Below are positions 1 to 10,351 of a stretch of DNA of 64,000 nt, piece after piece. Each line of letters starts with the position of its first letter. Position 1 is the first letter of the stretch. Source of the DNA: Iningainema tapete BLCC-T55 (GTDB lineage Bacteria > Cyanobacteriota > Cyanobacteriia > Cyanobacteriales > Nostocaceae). Under the pieces are notes generated by a model, which saw only the letters and a program-made list of their open reading frames with translations, did not search any database and was not told the DNA's origin. The position numbers and the translations under genes were made by a program. The stretch is taken from the NCBI RefSeq assembly GCF_014698965.1, contig NZ_JACXAE010000049.1:81434-145433 (forward strand), read 5' to 3'.

Positions 1-2
1 TC

Positions 3-1301
3 GCCTCCGGCTTAAATGGCTACGCTAAAGACAGCTTGGATGATGAACCCAAGGATATGCAACCTCTGTTTGACGCAATTTTACGCCATGTTCCACCTCC
101 AGTGGGCGACCCCGACAAGCCATTACAATTGCAAGTCACAACCCTAGATTACTCAGAGTACTTGGGGCGAATTGTAATTGGTAGAATTCATAATGGCATC
201 GTCCGTGCTGGTCAACAAGCAGCTTTAGTAACAGAAAAAGGCGAAATTGTCAAGGGAAAAATTTCTAAGTTGTTGGGTTTTGAGGGCTTAAAGCGAATTG
301 AAATCGCAGAAGCAACTGCAGGTAATATTGTTGCAGTAGCTGGTTTCGCTGACGCAAATATCGGGGAAACAATTACTTGCCCCAATGAACCACAAGCTTT
401 GCCATTAATTAAGGTAGATGAACCAACCTTACAAATGACCTTCTGGGTAAATGATTCACCGTTTGCAGGTCAAGAAGGAAAGTTGGTAACATCACGGCAA
501 GTGCGCGATCGCCTAATGCGAGAATTAGAAACAAACGTCGCCCTGCGTGTTGAAGAAACCGACTCCCCCGATAAATTCCTAGTTTCCGGTCGTGGAGAAC
601 TACACTTGGGGATTTTAATTGAAACCATGCGTCGAGAAGGCTACGAGTTTCAAGTATCCCAGCCACAGGTAATTTACCGCGAAGTCAACGGACAACCTTG
701 CGAACCTTACGAACTTCTCGTACTTGACATTCCCGAAGACGCAGTTGGCAGTTGTATTGAACGACTGGGACAACGTAAAGGTGAAATGCAAGATATGCAA
801 GTTGGTGGTAATGGACGCACCCAGCTAGAGTTTGTCATTCCCGCCCGTGGATTAATCGGTTTCCGGGGTGAGTTCATGCGGATGACACGGGGTGAAGGTA
901 TCATGAATCATAGCTTCCTTGACTACCGTCCTCTCAGTGGTGATATTGAAGCTCGTAACAAAGGTGTTTTAATCTCCTTTGAAGAAGGCGTTTCCACCTT
1001 CTATGCCATGAAGAATGCTGAAGATAGAGGACTGTTCTTTATTACCCCTGGTACTAAAGTTTACAGAGGCATGATTGTGGGCGAACACAATCGTCCTCAA
1101 GACTTAGAACTCAATGTCTGTAAGACTAAGCAACTTACCAACCACCGCGCCTCCGGCGGTGATGAATTGGTACAGTTGCAAGCACCTGTAGATATGAGTT
1201 TAGAGCGTGCTTTGGAATACATTGGACCAGATGAATTGGTGGAAGTAACTCCTCAGTCAATTCGTTTGCGCAAGATGACGAAGAAGCTGGTTAAAAGGTA
1301 G
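3..1301 (+). CDS. typA: GTP-binding translational regulator TypA/BipA, C-terminal part (5' end outside window)
   Basis: Frame is open from base 3; contains TypA/BipA C-terminal sequence (RGELHLGILIETMRREGYEF, GRGLIGFRGEFMRMTRGEGIMNH). Confidence 0.96.
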   Translation, partial: ASGLNGYAKDSLDDEPKDMQPLFDAILRHVPPPVGDPDKPLQLQVTTLDYSEYLGRIVIGRIHNGIVRAGQQAALVTEKGEIVKGKISKLLGFEGLKRIEIAEATAGNIVAVAGFADANIGETITCPNEPQALPLIKVDEPTLQMTFWVNDSPFAGQEGKLVTSRQVRDRLMRELETNVALRVEETDSPDKFLVSGRGELHLGILIETMRREGYEFQVSQPQVIYREVNGQPCEPYELLVLDIPEDAVGSCIERLGQRKGEMQDMQVGGNGRTQLEFVIPARGLIGFRGEFMRMTRGEGIMNHSFLDYRPLSGDIEARNKGVLISFEEGVSTFYAMKNAEDRGLFFITPGTKVYRGMIVGEHNRPQDLELNVCKTKQLTNHRASGGDELVQLQAPVDMSLERALEYIGPDELVEVTPQSIRLRKMTKKLVKR

Positions 1302-1445
1302 AGACAAAGACGGGCGCTTAGATCGACATTCCATGTAAATACACTTTTACTGTAGGTGGGGCATATGCCTTGCCTACTTGATTTATGAAGCGATCGCGCT
1401 TCAAATCACCGCTATGATCCAAGGTATATATTATCTGGAGAGTTA

Positions 1446-1679
1446 ATGATTATGAAAACCCTTCAAACTACAGCAAAAATTACTGCTAGTGGTGAGTTAA
1501 CGGTAAATATCCCAGGCAACATGCCTGAGGGAGAATACCAAGTTGTTCTAGTTATAGAAGAACGCCCTATTGAAAAAGAAAAATCTCGTTTACAAGATTT
1601 CCCTGTGATTAGCATTGGCTCTTGGCCAGAAAATTTTTCTCTAAGGCGTGAGGATATGTATGGTGACGACGGTCGTTGA
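1446..1679 (+). CDS. Putative antitoxin partner of downstream PIN toxin
   Basis: 77 aa, overlaps PIN-domain ORF; C-terminal SLRREDMYGDDGR resembles cyanobacterial PIN-associated antitoxins. Confidence 0.65.
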   Translation: MIMKTLQTTAKITASGELTVNIPGNMPEGEYQVVLVIEERPIEKEKSRLQDFPVISIGSWPENFSLRREDMYGDDGR

Positions 1680-2112
1680 TGCTGTTTTTATTGATAGTAA
1701 CATCCTTATATATGCCAGTATTTTAGAATCACCTTTTCACTTAACTGCTCTTAACAAGATACAGGCACAAGAACAAGTGGGAAGAGAGTTGTGGATTAGC
1801 CGACAAGTGTTGCGGGAATATCTGGCAACTCTCACCCGTCCACAAACAACAATCAACCCTATCCCAATCTTGACATTGACTACAGAGATTCGGTTTTTTG
1901 AAAATAGATTCAGAGTCGCTGAAGATAATCCTCAAGTCACCCAAAACTTACTGACTCTAGTGGAGCAAGTAGCTGTTGCTGGTAGACAAATTCATGATGC
2001 TAACATTGTGGCAACCATGCAGGCTTATAATATCACAAAGCTACTTACCCATAATCTTGCTGACTTTAACAGATTTGCTCATCTCATCACCTTGCTACCT
2101 TTACAAGAATGA
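1660..2112 (+). CDS. PIN-domain ribonuclease toxin (VapC-like)
   Basis: FIDSNILIYAS start, acidic residues and HDANIVATM / LLTHNLADF motifs typical of PIN domains; start may be GTG 1648. Confidence 0.8.
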   Translation: MVTTVVDAVFIDSNILIYASILESPFHLTALNKIQAQEQVGRELWISRQVLREYLATLTRPQTTINPIPILTLTTEIRFFENRFRVAEDNPQVTQNLLTLVEQVAVAGRQIHDANIVATMQAYNITKLLTHNLADFNRFAHLITLLPLQE

Positions 2113-2126
2113 GTGTGACAAAAGTA

Positions 2127-2996
2127 TTAGATGGTTGGATTCAATGAAGGTGCTTTGAGTGCTTTTAGGGCAGCTTCTGCCAATACCCGATGTGCAGCAG
2201 TTGTTGGATGAATACCGTCCCAAAACAAAAACTTGTCTTGAAGATCGCAGGTAGTAATATTATTGAAACAGGCACTGGTCACATTGATGAAACCAAATTT
2301 ACTAGGTTCTCTAAAGGCTTCGTTGTATAAGGAATATACATCAAGTGCAATAATCTGGGTGTGAGAATCTAACTTTTTACTGAGAAAATCAAGAGATTTT
2401 GCCAAGGTTTGATTACTCGCTTTCGCCACAAAACTGAGTAAGCTGGAACTAGAAGTATTACTTGTGGCTGGAATCTTTCCCAAATCAGGTAAGTTAGCCA
2501 CCATAATTTTTTTAGCGCCCAATTTAGACAGAGACTCAATTGCCCTCGATAAATTTTCGATTGACTGAGTAGGATTACTAGCGCCATAAAGATAATCATT
2601 GGCTCCTGCCCAGACAAGAAATAGCCCATTTGGATTTATCTTTCGATTAGCTTTTGTAAAGCTATCGACTTGCGTCAATAAACCTGGTACTCCATTCATG
2701 CTGTTGCTTCCCGTAGTTGCACCACCAAAAGCAAAGTTATTTTCAGGCGAGCTTGCTGCTTCCAATGAGGAAGCTAGATATTCTACCCAAACCAAACCAT
2801 TTGAATAACGCCCTTTGAAATAAGGAGGGTTGGGGGGATATGTTCCACCTGTAGCGCGAAACATATTGCCAACATCCGAGAGACTATCACCAAAAACGTA
2901 GAGTTCATTGATTTGAGCGGAACTCTGTTGAGAAACTGCCATCACCATAATTAAAGATAAAAGAGCAAGTCCTAATATAAAAATTCTTTTTTTCAC
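2127..2996 (-). CDS. SGNH/GDSL-family lipase/esterase, exported
   Basis: N-terminal signal peptide; FGDSLSDVGN block, GANDY and DGIHPTTAAH blocks. Confidence 0.9.
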   Translation of the reverse strand: MKKRIFILGLALLSLIMVMAVSQQSSAQINELYVFGDSLSDVGNMFRATGGTYPPNPPYFKGRYSNGLVWVEYLASSLEAASSPENNFAFGGATTGSNSMNGVPGLLTQVDSFTKANRKINPNGLFLVWAGANDYLYGASNPTQSIENLSRAIESLSKLGAKKIMVANLPDLGKIPATSNTSSSSLLSFVAKASNQTLAKSLDFLSKKLDSHTQIIALDVYSLYNEAFREPSKFGFINVTSACFNNITTCDLQDKFLFWDGIHPTTAAHRVLAEAALKALKAPSLNPTI

Positions 2997-3231
2997 TGTT
3001 GCTATCAGTTTCGACGGATACGAAGAATCAATGCAAATTTCTTTTTAACTTTGCTTTACACTCTTTTAACATAACTTAATAGTCATGATAGTGGAGGGGG
3101 ATTAACCGTACTTAAGGGCAAAATCTCCCACTTGCCCACTCCCCTACTTCCCCACTTCTACTCAAAAGGGGGGAATGTCCCTAGTCCTAGCGTTGTAAGG
3201 CTGAGGTACAATGCAAAGATATATTTAAAAA

Positions 3232-3615
3232 ATGAGTAGCCGACAACCCATGATATCACCAGAGGTTAACACAAAATCCACCGATAAAAACTTAGAGGCA
3301 ATGCGGCATTTTTCTGAGCAATATGCCAAGCGCACCGGAACTTACTTCTGTGCAGAACCCTCTGTTACCGCAGTAGTGATCGAAGGACTTGCCAAGCACA
3401 AAGATGAACTTGGCGCTCCTTTATGTCCCTGTCGTCACTACGAAGATAAAGAAGCTGAGGTGAACGCTACTTTTTGGAACTGTCCCTGTGTGCCAATGCG
3501 TGAGCGCAAAGAGTGTCATTGTATGCTATTCCTCACACCAGACAATGAATTTGCAGGTGATAAACAAGAAATTTCTTTAGAAACTATTAAACAAGTGCGC
3601 GATAGCATGTCATGA
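3232..3615 (+). CDS. ftrC: Ferredoxin:thioredoxin reductase catalytic subunit
   Basis: Cys pattern CPCRHYEDKEAEV...FWNCPCVPMRERKECHCMLFL. Confidence 0.93.
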   Translation: MSSRQPMISPEVNTKSTDKNLEAMRHFSEQYAKRTGTYFCAEPSVTAVVIEGLAKHKDELGAPLCPCRHYEDKEAEVNATFWNCPCVPMRERKECHCMLFLTPDNEFAGDKQEISLETIKQVRDSMS

Positions 3616-3995
3616 GCGAAGAAATACCCCAGCAGTTTTGGCAAGGTGTAGAGCAGTTCAATGCTGGGGAGTTCTATGCCTGTCATGATACTTTAGAGGC
3701 TTTGTGGATCGAAGCAACAGAGCCTGAAAAAACTTTTTATCAAGGAATTTTACAAATCGCTGTGGCGCTGTATCATTTAGGTAACGGTAACCTAAGAGGT
3801 GCAGCAATTTTGCTGGGAGAAGGACGCAATCGTCTACGCCGCTACCCATCTATATATAGTGGGATTGATGTAGATGAATTATTGAATCAAAGTGGGGTTT
3901 TGTTGGAGATAGTACAACAAAACGGAGTAAAACAGACTACTGCTTCTCATCTGGCTCAGCATGTAATTAAACTGGTAGCGAAACCTTATCGGTAG
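3612..3995 (+). CDS. DUF309-family protein
   Basis: FNAGEFYACHDTLEALWIEA...KTFYQGILQIAVALYH motif; ATGA overlap with ftrC. Confidence 0.85.
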   Translation: MSEEIPQQFWQGVEQFNAGEFYACHDTLEALWIEATEPEKTFYQGILQIAVALYHLGNGNLRGAAILLGEGRNRLRRYPSIYSGIDVDELLNQSGVLLEIVQQNGVKQTTASHLAQHVIKLVAKPYR

Positions 3996-4196
3996 GAAAA
4001 GCGTCAGTGGTTGTAATTGATAGTAGAGACGTTTCGGCGCAACGTCTCTACTGTAAATCGCGCCAAAACGTCTTTCCGGAAGTCAGAAGGTAGAGATTTT
4101 CTGCGTTGTGAGTACCTGACGTAAAAAAGACTGCAAAATAAAAGCACATTAGCTAACAATTAAAATACAAGCAAAAATCATAAAGTTCAATTTGTT

Positions 4197-4685
4197 ATGA
4201 AACCCCGTTATCAATTATCTCCATCCCATATAAGTCGCTTTGGATTAGCTGTAATCCCAGCGTTAGTTTGCAGTGCGATCGCAGTTCCTACCCAACTACA
4301 AAGTGCGATCGCTCAAGCACCCAAGGAAAATCGTCCACTGACAATCCGCTCTGATGTACAAGAATACGACTCGAAAACTCAAGTAGTGACAGCTCGTGGT
4401 AATGTCCAATTATCATATCCAGCACGCCAAATCCAAGCAACAGCAGCCCAAGCTCAATTCTTTAATAAAGAACGTCGCATTATTATGAGCGGTAACGTCT
4501 ACATTTTGCAACAGGATGGCAGTAGTATTCGCGGAGAAACTGTTACTTATCTCATTGATGAAGGAAGATTTATTGCTCAACCCAAAGCTAATCGACAGGT
4601 AGAAACTACCTACATTGTTAATGACACACCCAATCAGGCTAAAGCACCAGCCCCAAAAACACCTGCATTAAAGCGTACTAATTAA
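4197..4685 (+). CDS. LptA/OstA-like periplasmic LPS transport protein
   Basis: Exported; OstA-like repeats (AQEYDSKTQVVTARGNVQLSYPARQIQATAAQAQFF); directly upstream of lptB. Confidence 0.85.
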   Translation: MKPRYQLSPSHISRFGLAVIPALVCSAIAVPTQLQSAIAQAPKENRPLTIRSDVQEYDSKTQVVTARGNVQLSYPARQIQATAAQAQFFNKERRIIMSGNVYILQQDGSSIRGETVTYLIDEGRFIAQPKANRQVETTYIVNDTPNQAKAPAPKTPALKRTN

Positions 4686-4748
4686 ATTTACTGGTACTGG
4701 GTATTATGGAAAAAATACTCAGCACTACTCTAGAACTTGGTTTAAGTT

Positions 4749-5477
4749 GTGAGAATTATCTTAGAGAATATTCACAAATCTTACGGTAAAAGAGTTGTTG
4801 TAAATCGGGTAAACCTCTCTGTCGCCCAAGGTGAAATTGTCGGTTTACTAGGTCCTAATGGAGCAGGAAAAACAACAACTTTTTACATCGCTACAGGTTT
4901 AGAAAAACCGGAGCGAGGGACTGTCTGGTTGGATAATATAGATATTACTAATCAGCCAATGCACAAAAGGGCGCGAATGGGTATTGGTTATCTAGCGCAG
5001 GAAGCAAGTGTTTTTCGCTCCCTAAGTGTGCGAGATAATATACTTCTAGTGCTTGAGCAAACTAATGTGCCACGTTGGTTATGGGGAAGGCGAATGGAAA
5101 CTTTAATCCGGGAGTTCCGTTTGGAAAAAGTAGTTAACAGTAAAGGAATTCAACTTTCAGGAGGAGAAAGACGCCGAACAGAATTAGCCAGAGCCTTAGC
5201 AGCAGGAACAGAAGGACCACAATTTTTACTTTTAGACGAACCATTTGCCGGAGTTGATCCCATTGCAGTCTCAGAAATTCAGCAAATTGTGGCGCGATTG
5301 CGCGATCGCAACATGGGTATACTAATCACAGATCACAACGTCCGCGAAACCCTTGCCATTACAGATCGTGGCTATATAATGCGCGAAGGGCAAATCCTGG
5401 CTTCGGGTACTGCCGAAGAACTTTATAGTAACCCCTTAGTAAGGCAATACTACTTAGGTGACAACTTCCAAATGTGA
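4749..5477 (+). CDS. lptB: LPS export ABC transporter ATP-binding protein
   Basis: Walker A GPNGAGKTT, signature LSGGERRRTELARAL, Walker B LLLDEPFAGVDP; GTG start. Confidence 0.93.
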   Translation: MRIILENIHKSYGKRVVVNRVNLSVAQGEIVGLLGPNGAGKTTTFYIATGLEKPERGTVWLDNIDITNQPMHKRARMGIGYLAQEASVFRSLSVRDNILLVLEQTNVPRWLWGRRMETLIREFRLEKVVNSKGIQLSGGERRRTELARALAAGTEGPQFLLLDEPFAGVDPIAVSEIQQIVARLRDRNMGILITDHNVRETLAITDRGYIMREGQILASGTAEELYSNPLVRQYYLGDNFQM

Positions 5478-6678
5478 AGTATCCACCATCAATTGCAATA
5501 TGACATCAAAAAAGCTCAAGTCATCTTTTTACACACTTAATACACTGCTGCCTTTTTCGATCATGGATCGTTACCTAGCCAGCGAATTGCTACCACCGTT
5601 TTTATTTGGCGTTGGGGCTTTCTCTTCACTAGGTGTAACAGTTGATGCGATGTTTGACTTAGTACGGAAAATAGTAGAATCCGGACTACCGATTAGTATT
5701 GCCATTCACGTTTTTTTATTAAGGCTGCCAGAGTTTGTCGTTTTATCTTTCCCTATGTCCACATTACTGGCTACATTGATGACTTACAGTCGTCTTTCCA
5801 GCCAAAGTGAACTAGTCGCTTTACGTGGCTGTGGGGTAAGTGTCTATCGCATGGTACTACCAGCTGTAATGTTAAGTTTAGTGGTCACAGGATTGACATT
5901 TGCGTTTAATGAACAAATCGCACCAGCCGCAAAATATCAAGCAACTCAAATCTTGAATAAAGCATTAAAGTCTGACAAGCCAATTATCGCCAAACAGCAA
6001 AACATCTTCTATCCAGAATACCGTCAGGTTGAGCAGGATGGGAAAAAGTCTAAGATTCTAGCACGTCTATTCTACGCCGATGAGTTTGATGGAGAGCGGA
6101 TGAAAGGGTTAACGATTATAGACCGTTCCCGTGAAGGCTTGAATCAAATCATCGTATCAGAATCAGGCGAATGGAATCCAGGACAAAATGTCTGGGATTT
6201 TTCTAACGGCACAATATATCTAGTTGCGCCCGATCGCTCTTACCGTAACATATTGCGCTTTGAACACCAACAATTGAAATTACCCCGTACACCATTAGAT
6301 TTAGCACAGAAAAGTCGAGACTACGGTGAGATGAATATTGCCCAAGCCTTAGAACAACTGGAAGTTGAACGCCTGGGCGCAGATGAGAGAAAAATTCGTA
6401 AACTCGAAGTTCGGATTCAACAAAAAATCGCTATCCCATTTGTATGTGTAGCCTTTGGCTTAGTTGGAGCAGCAATGGGAACTATACCCCAGCGTACTGC
6501 CAGAGCAACCAGTTTTGGTATTAGTGTTATAGTTATTTTTACTTACTACATAGTATATTTTATTTCTGGAGCATTAGCAGAGGCAGGGATTTTTTCTCCC
6601 TTTATCGGAGCTTGGTTGGCAAACTTTTTAGGATTAGGAATCAGTATTTTCTTATTAATGCGGGTAGCAAAAAGATGA
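5458..6678 (+). CDS. LptF/LptG-family permease (YjgP/YjgQ)
   Basis: MDRYLASELLPPFLFGVGAFSS and six-TM organisation; overlaps lptB end. Start may be the internal ATG (MDRYLA). Confidence 0.88.
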   Translation: MTTSKCEVSTINCNMTSKKLKSSFYTLNTLLPFSIMDRYLASELLPPFLFGVGAFSSLGVTVDAMFDLVRKIVESGLPISIAIHVFLLRLPEFVVLSFPMSTLLATLMTYSRLSSQSELVALRGCGVSVYRMVLPAVMLSLVVTGLTFAFNEQIAPAAKYQATQILNKALKSDKPIIAKQQNIFYPEYRQVEQDGKKSKILARLFYADEFDGERMKGLTIIDRSREGLNQIIVSESGEWNPGQNVWDFSNGTIYLVAPDRSYRNILRFEHQQLKLPRTPLDLAQKSRDYGEMNIAQALEQLEVERLGADERKIRKLEVRIQQKIAIPFVCVAFGLVGAAMGTIPQRTARATSFGISVIVIFTYYIVYFISGALAEAGIFSPFIGAWLANFLGLGISIFLLMRVAKR

Positions 6679-6784
6679 AAAAGAATGGGCTTTGGGCAAT
6701 GGGCTTTGGGCAATGGGAACTGGTTAGAGAAGATTAATTATTTCTTACCTAGCCGGATACCCGATGCCCGATGCCCCATTCCTG

Positions 6785-7405
6785 CTAATCTTCAATCAAA
6801 ATTCGACATTCAGGTGCATCTGGGTTTGCTATACAGTATTCCTCAAAGGAAGTTTTGGCAGGCTCCATATGCTCAGCTTTTTGATGAGCTGCTTGTGCCT
6901 GAAGCTCTTCCACTTCATCCCAAGCATCTGCACATTCACTAGAAACAGCCCCATTAATAGCACAAGTGCTACGTGCCTCCTCAATCGCTTTTTGAATTTT
7001 CTGCTCAAACACATGCACAATTGGACTTTCGACAAAGTTGCTTTTGGTGAGAATATCCGTCACCGAAATGATGCCCAACAGCTTGCCTTGAATTACAGGC
7101 GCTCTACGGATACCAGTATTAGCAAATAACCGTGCTACATATTCCACGCTTAACTCAGGATTTACAATAATGCAAGGCTTGCTCATAATTTCGTAAACAC
7201 GCACTTGCTTAGGATCTTTTCCGTAAGCTGTTACCTTGTAAATAACATCTGTTTCTGTAACAATGCCATAAGCATCATTGTCATAGGCACGATCCACAAT
7301 CAAAGCTCGCAGACCTTTTTCTTTCATCAGCCTCACTGCAGTAGCAACAGTCGCTGAACTGCGAATTGTCACTACCTCTGTAGTCATGATGTCTTCAGCT
7401 TTCAT
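6785..7405 (-). CDS. CBS-domain pair protein
   Basis: MKAEDIMTTEVVTIRSSATVATAVRLM and second CBS motif; AGGAG upstream of the MKAED start (ORF track starts at 7456). Confidence 0.88.
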   Translation of the reverse strand: MKAEDIMTTEVVTIRSSATVATAVRLMKEKGLRALIVDRAYDNDAYGIVTETDVIYKVTAYGKDPKQVRVYEIMSKPCIIVNPELSVEYVARLFANTGIRRAPVIQGKLLGIISVTDILTKSNFVESPIVHVFEQKIQKAIEEARSTCAINGAVSSECADAWDEVEELQAQAAHQKAEHMEPAKTSFEEYCIANPDAPECRILIED

Positions 7406-7506
7406 TGCTAACATCTCCTTTTTAATGGAGTGGAATTCTTGCCCATCCACCACCATAAATTAGAACAGATGTCAAATTCAAATTATATCTAAACAAACAT
7501 TTTGAG

Positions 7507-7618
7507 GCTTGAACTGAAGTTCAAGGCTTAAAGCTCAAGTCAGCTGAAGCTGACTGAAAGAGTTACGCAGTTAGCTTCAGCTAACTTAAGCTTTTAGCCA
7601 AGAAATAAATTTCTTGGG
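7507..7618. repeat. Composite multi-hairpin repeat, copy A
   Basis: Nested inverted repeats: CTTGAACTGAAGTTCAAG, GGCTTAAAGCTCAAGT...ACTTAAGCTTTTAGCC closing stem, GTCAGCTGAAGCTGAC, GTTAGCTTCAGCTAAC, AAGAAATAAATTTCTT. Confidence 0.8.
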
Positions 7619-7841
7619 CGTCTTTACGAAGTGTACACCAATTGATAAGTTACTAATTTAACCTTAATTTAACAGTAAGTTTAAGTACTTTAGCTAGTAT
7701 TTAACAGAACATAGCGATTTCTCAAATTTTGCCATGAAGAAATCGCTGTGCTATTTTTACTTAAGCATTTCAATGAATTTGCTGCGGTATTTTTGGAGAC
7801 GCGCTCCTCAGTAATATAACCAAGCCTCAGAATTAACAACT

Positions 7842-10088
7842 ATGTGGAATTCTTTCGATGTATCAGGGTATAACGGACTTAACTTTAATTCCGTGGAACT
7901 CGCACTACTAGACTTAAGTGCATCAGAAACTACTTACGGACTCGCAACCTCACATCAGTCATTCTCAAACTATAGTCTTCCTTCAATCGAAGCTATTAAT
8001 ACTGGTATCTTTACAGTTGGCGAAACTGGAGAGGTAAGCTTTAACTATTTGTTTGATGGAGGTGGATATGAAGGCGAGTTAGCAATCTTTAGTTTATTAG
8101 GAATGGAGCAGTACGGCATAGGCTCAACCATCTTTATTCAAGAAGCAGCGCTGCGTGCGTCACAAAACTCTCCTGATTGGGGCTATGTTGTGATTTCTGA
8201 CAGTACCGAAGGAGCAAAATTCTTTGGCAGTATAGAGTACGAAGATGATGTTAACAACGGACTTTATTTAGGTAATAAAACCTTTAACCTGCATCCAGGA
8301 AGCCAATTTGGCATCATGCTTGTTCCTAATGGTAAAGTTAAAGATGCTTTGCTCAATCCGGATATAAACGGAGAAGGGCGTCCACTGTTCTCAATTCCCA
8401 AGGCAAATCTTAATAACACAATTCAATTTGCTCAAGTAACTAAACTCAATGCTGATGGACAGCAGCAAGTCAATGGTAACACTTTTAGCTTTGAGGATAT
8501 ACAAATTAATAGAAATTCAGATCGTGACTACAATGATCTAGTCTTTCAATTAAGTGGTGTAACGGGAGAAGCGCCATCTTTGCAGAGAGTTATTAATCCG
8601 AAAAGAGACTGGCGTAACTCAAATCTTGGACAAGAAATCATCCAATCAATGGTAGATCCGCTCGATTTTGCTGGTAACACAATTGATTTAGGGCGTAAAG
8701 TTAACTTATCCTCATCTGGCAAAATTTATCAAGGCTGGGTGGGTAGTATTGACACAGATGACTACTACTGTTTTAGTCTAGGGACGAGTAATCACTTCAG
8801 TTTGTTAATGGATGGCACGAGTGCTGATGCAGATATTCAGTTATTAGATATTCATGGCAACATTCTTCATCTATCGACTGGCACAATTGCAAAATCAATT
8901 GATACAACTTTAGATGCAGGGGCTTATCGTCTTCGAGTTATGCCGGGTGAGAATGTCGGCACTATGTATAATATCACACTTTCGAGTACACCCCTAATTG
9001 ACGATATCACAACTACTGGTTCGGACTCTCCAACATACTTTGAGACAAATCTTTCCACTTCATTGATTAGAGTAAATGATTTTCGCAGTGGTAATCCTAG
9101 CCTTGGTAGCGATGCACGTTTTGCAGGAATAAATGGTAGTGGTTGGCATAATGTGGTTTTGGATACTGGTATTAATTTAAGTCATCCCTTCTTTGGCTCA
9201 GATAGTAATGGAGATGGTATAAGCGATCGCATCGTCTACAGTTTCGATTTTGCTGATAACGATACAGATGCAACGGATGTTAGTGGGCATGGCACAAACG
9301 TCACCAGCATTATTGCTTCCCAAGACGGAACTTACACAGGTATTGCACCTGCAGCTAATATCATCAACCTCAAGGTTTTTTCTAATAGTGGAAATGGCAG
9401 TTTTGGTGCTACGGAACAAGCCTTGCAATGGGTAATTAACAACGCCGCAACATACAAAATCGCTAGTGTGAATTTGTCGATAGGTGATGGCAATAACTGG
9501 AATACAGCCGCACCACGTTACGGAATTGGTGATGAGTTGCAAAGGCTAGCAGATTTAGGTATTATAGTCGTCGCTGCCTCAGGTAACTCATTTGCTGGAT
9601 ATAGTAGCGCTCAAGGTGTACAATATCCTTCAGCAGATCCCAACTCACTTTCTATTGGTGCTGTTTGGGATGCAAATAATGGCGGAGCCTTTAGCTGGGC
9701 TAGTGGTGCAATAGATTTTACTACCAACTCTAACAGAATTGTCAGTTTTTCTCAACGCTCTGAAGCATTGACAACTGCATTTGCTCCTGGTGCGCAAATC
9801 ACTGGCGCGGGACTTAGTAGTAATAGTACAAGTTCTGACTTTACAACTACAAGATCTGGCACTAGTCAAGCTGCACCACATGTAGCAGGTATGGCTATAT
9901 TAGCTCAGCAATTAGCAGAACAAACTTTGGGGCGGCGACTAACTCCAGGAGAATTCCGCAACTTGTTAAGGTCAACAGGTGTTACTATCAACGACGGTGA
10001 TGATGAAAACGACAATGTAACAAACACAGGGCTGAACTTTCCAAGAGTTGATATGCTGTCTTTAGGACAGGCAATTCTGAATTCCTAA
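7842..10088 (+). CDS. Subtilisin-like S8 serine protease with N-terminal DUF4114-like and PPC domains
   Basis: S8 motifs DTGINLSHPF, GHGTNVTSIIAS, SGTSQAAPHVAGMA; DRDYNDLVFQLSG (DUF4114-like); PPC-like segment 280-380. Confidence 0.92.
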   Translation: MWNSFDVSGYNGLNFNSVELALLDLSASETTYGLATSHQSFSNYSLPSIEAINTGIFTVGETGEVSFNYLFDGGGYEGELAIFSLLGMEQYGIGSTIFIQEAALRASQNSPDWGYVVISDSTEGAKFFGSIEYEDDVNNGLYLGNKTFNLHPGSQFGIMLVPNGKVKDALLNPDINGEGRPLFSIPKANLNNTIQFAQVTKLNADGQQQVNGNTFSFEDIQINRNSDRDYNDLVFQLSGVTGEAPSLQRVINPKRDWRNSNLGQEIIQSMVDPLDFAGNTIDLGRKVNLSSSGKIYQGWVGSIDTDDYYCFSLGTSNHFSLLMDGTSADADIQLLDIHGNILHLSTGTIAKSIDTTLDAGAYRLRVMPGENVGTMYNITLSSTPLIDDITTTGSDSPTYFETNLSTSLIRVNDFRSGNPSLGSDARFAGINGSGWHNVVLDTGINLSHPFFGSDSNGDGISDRIVYSFDFADNDTDATDVSGHGTNVTSIIASQDGTYTGIAPAANIINLKVFSNSGNGSFGATEQALQWVINNAATYKIASVNLSIGDGNNWNTAAPRYGIGDELQRLADLGIIVVAASGNSFAGYSSAQGVQYPSADPNSLSIGAVWDANNGGAFSWASGAIDFTTNSNRIVSFSQRSEALTTAFAPGAQITGAGLSSNSTSSDFTTTRSGTSQAAPHVAGMAILAQQLAEQTLGRRLTPGEFRNLLRSTGVTINDGDDENDNVTNTGLNFPRVDMLSLGQAILNS

Positions 10089-10122
10089 TCAACAACTCTA
10101 ACAACAAATGAGGAGTATTAAT

Positions 10123-10287
10123 ATGGGTTCAAGAAAAGCGATCGCACTATTTCTCTCCCTTGGCTTAGCTGCAACCGTCAGCGCATGTGGTAACTCCGAA
10201 GGTGGTGAAGGCGGCGAAGGCGGCGAAGGCGGTACAAAGACTCCATCCACGCAAACTCAATCACCCGCACCAGCAAAAACACCTTAG
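10123..10287 (+). CDS. Small putative lipoprotein (54 aa), not in ORF track
   Basis: MGSRKAIALFLSLGLAATVSACGNSEGGEGGEGGEGGTKTPSTQTQSPAPAKTP; lipobox VSAC; AGGAG upstream. Confidence 0.75.
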   Translation: MGSRKAIALFLSLGLAATVSACGNSEGGEGGEGGEGGTKTPSTQTQSPAPAKTP

Positions 10288-10311
10288 ATTAGACATAGCA
10301 GTGAAAAATAA

Positions 10312-10341
10312 TGTAGAGACGTTCCATGGAACGTCTCTACA
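10312..10341. repeat. GTAGAGAC-family palindrome (30 bp, perfect)
   Basis: TGTAGAGACGTTCCATGGAACGTCTCTACA is its own reverse complement. Confidence 0.95.
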
Positions 10342-10351
10342 AGGATTCTGG

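Noticed and set aside
6764-7129. Plus-strand ORFs 6685-6942 and 6764-7129
   Set aside because: Mostly antisense to a well-supported CBS-domain gene
10187-10351. N-terminal extension of the hydroxylase ORF (MVTPKVVKAAKAAKAVQRL...)
   Set aside because: Overlaps the small lipoprotein out of frame and runs through a palindromic repeat; true start is at about 10352
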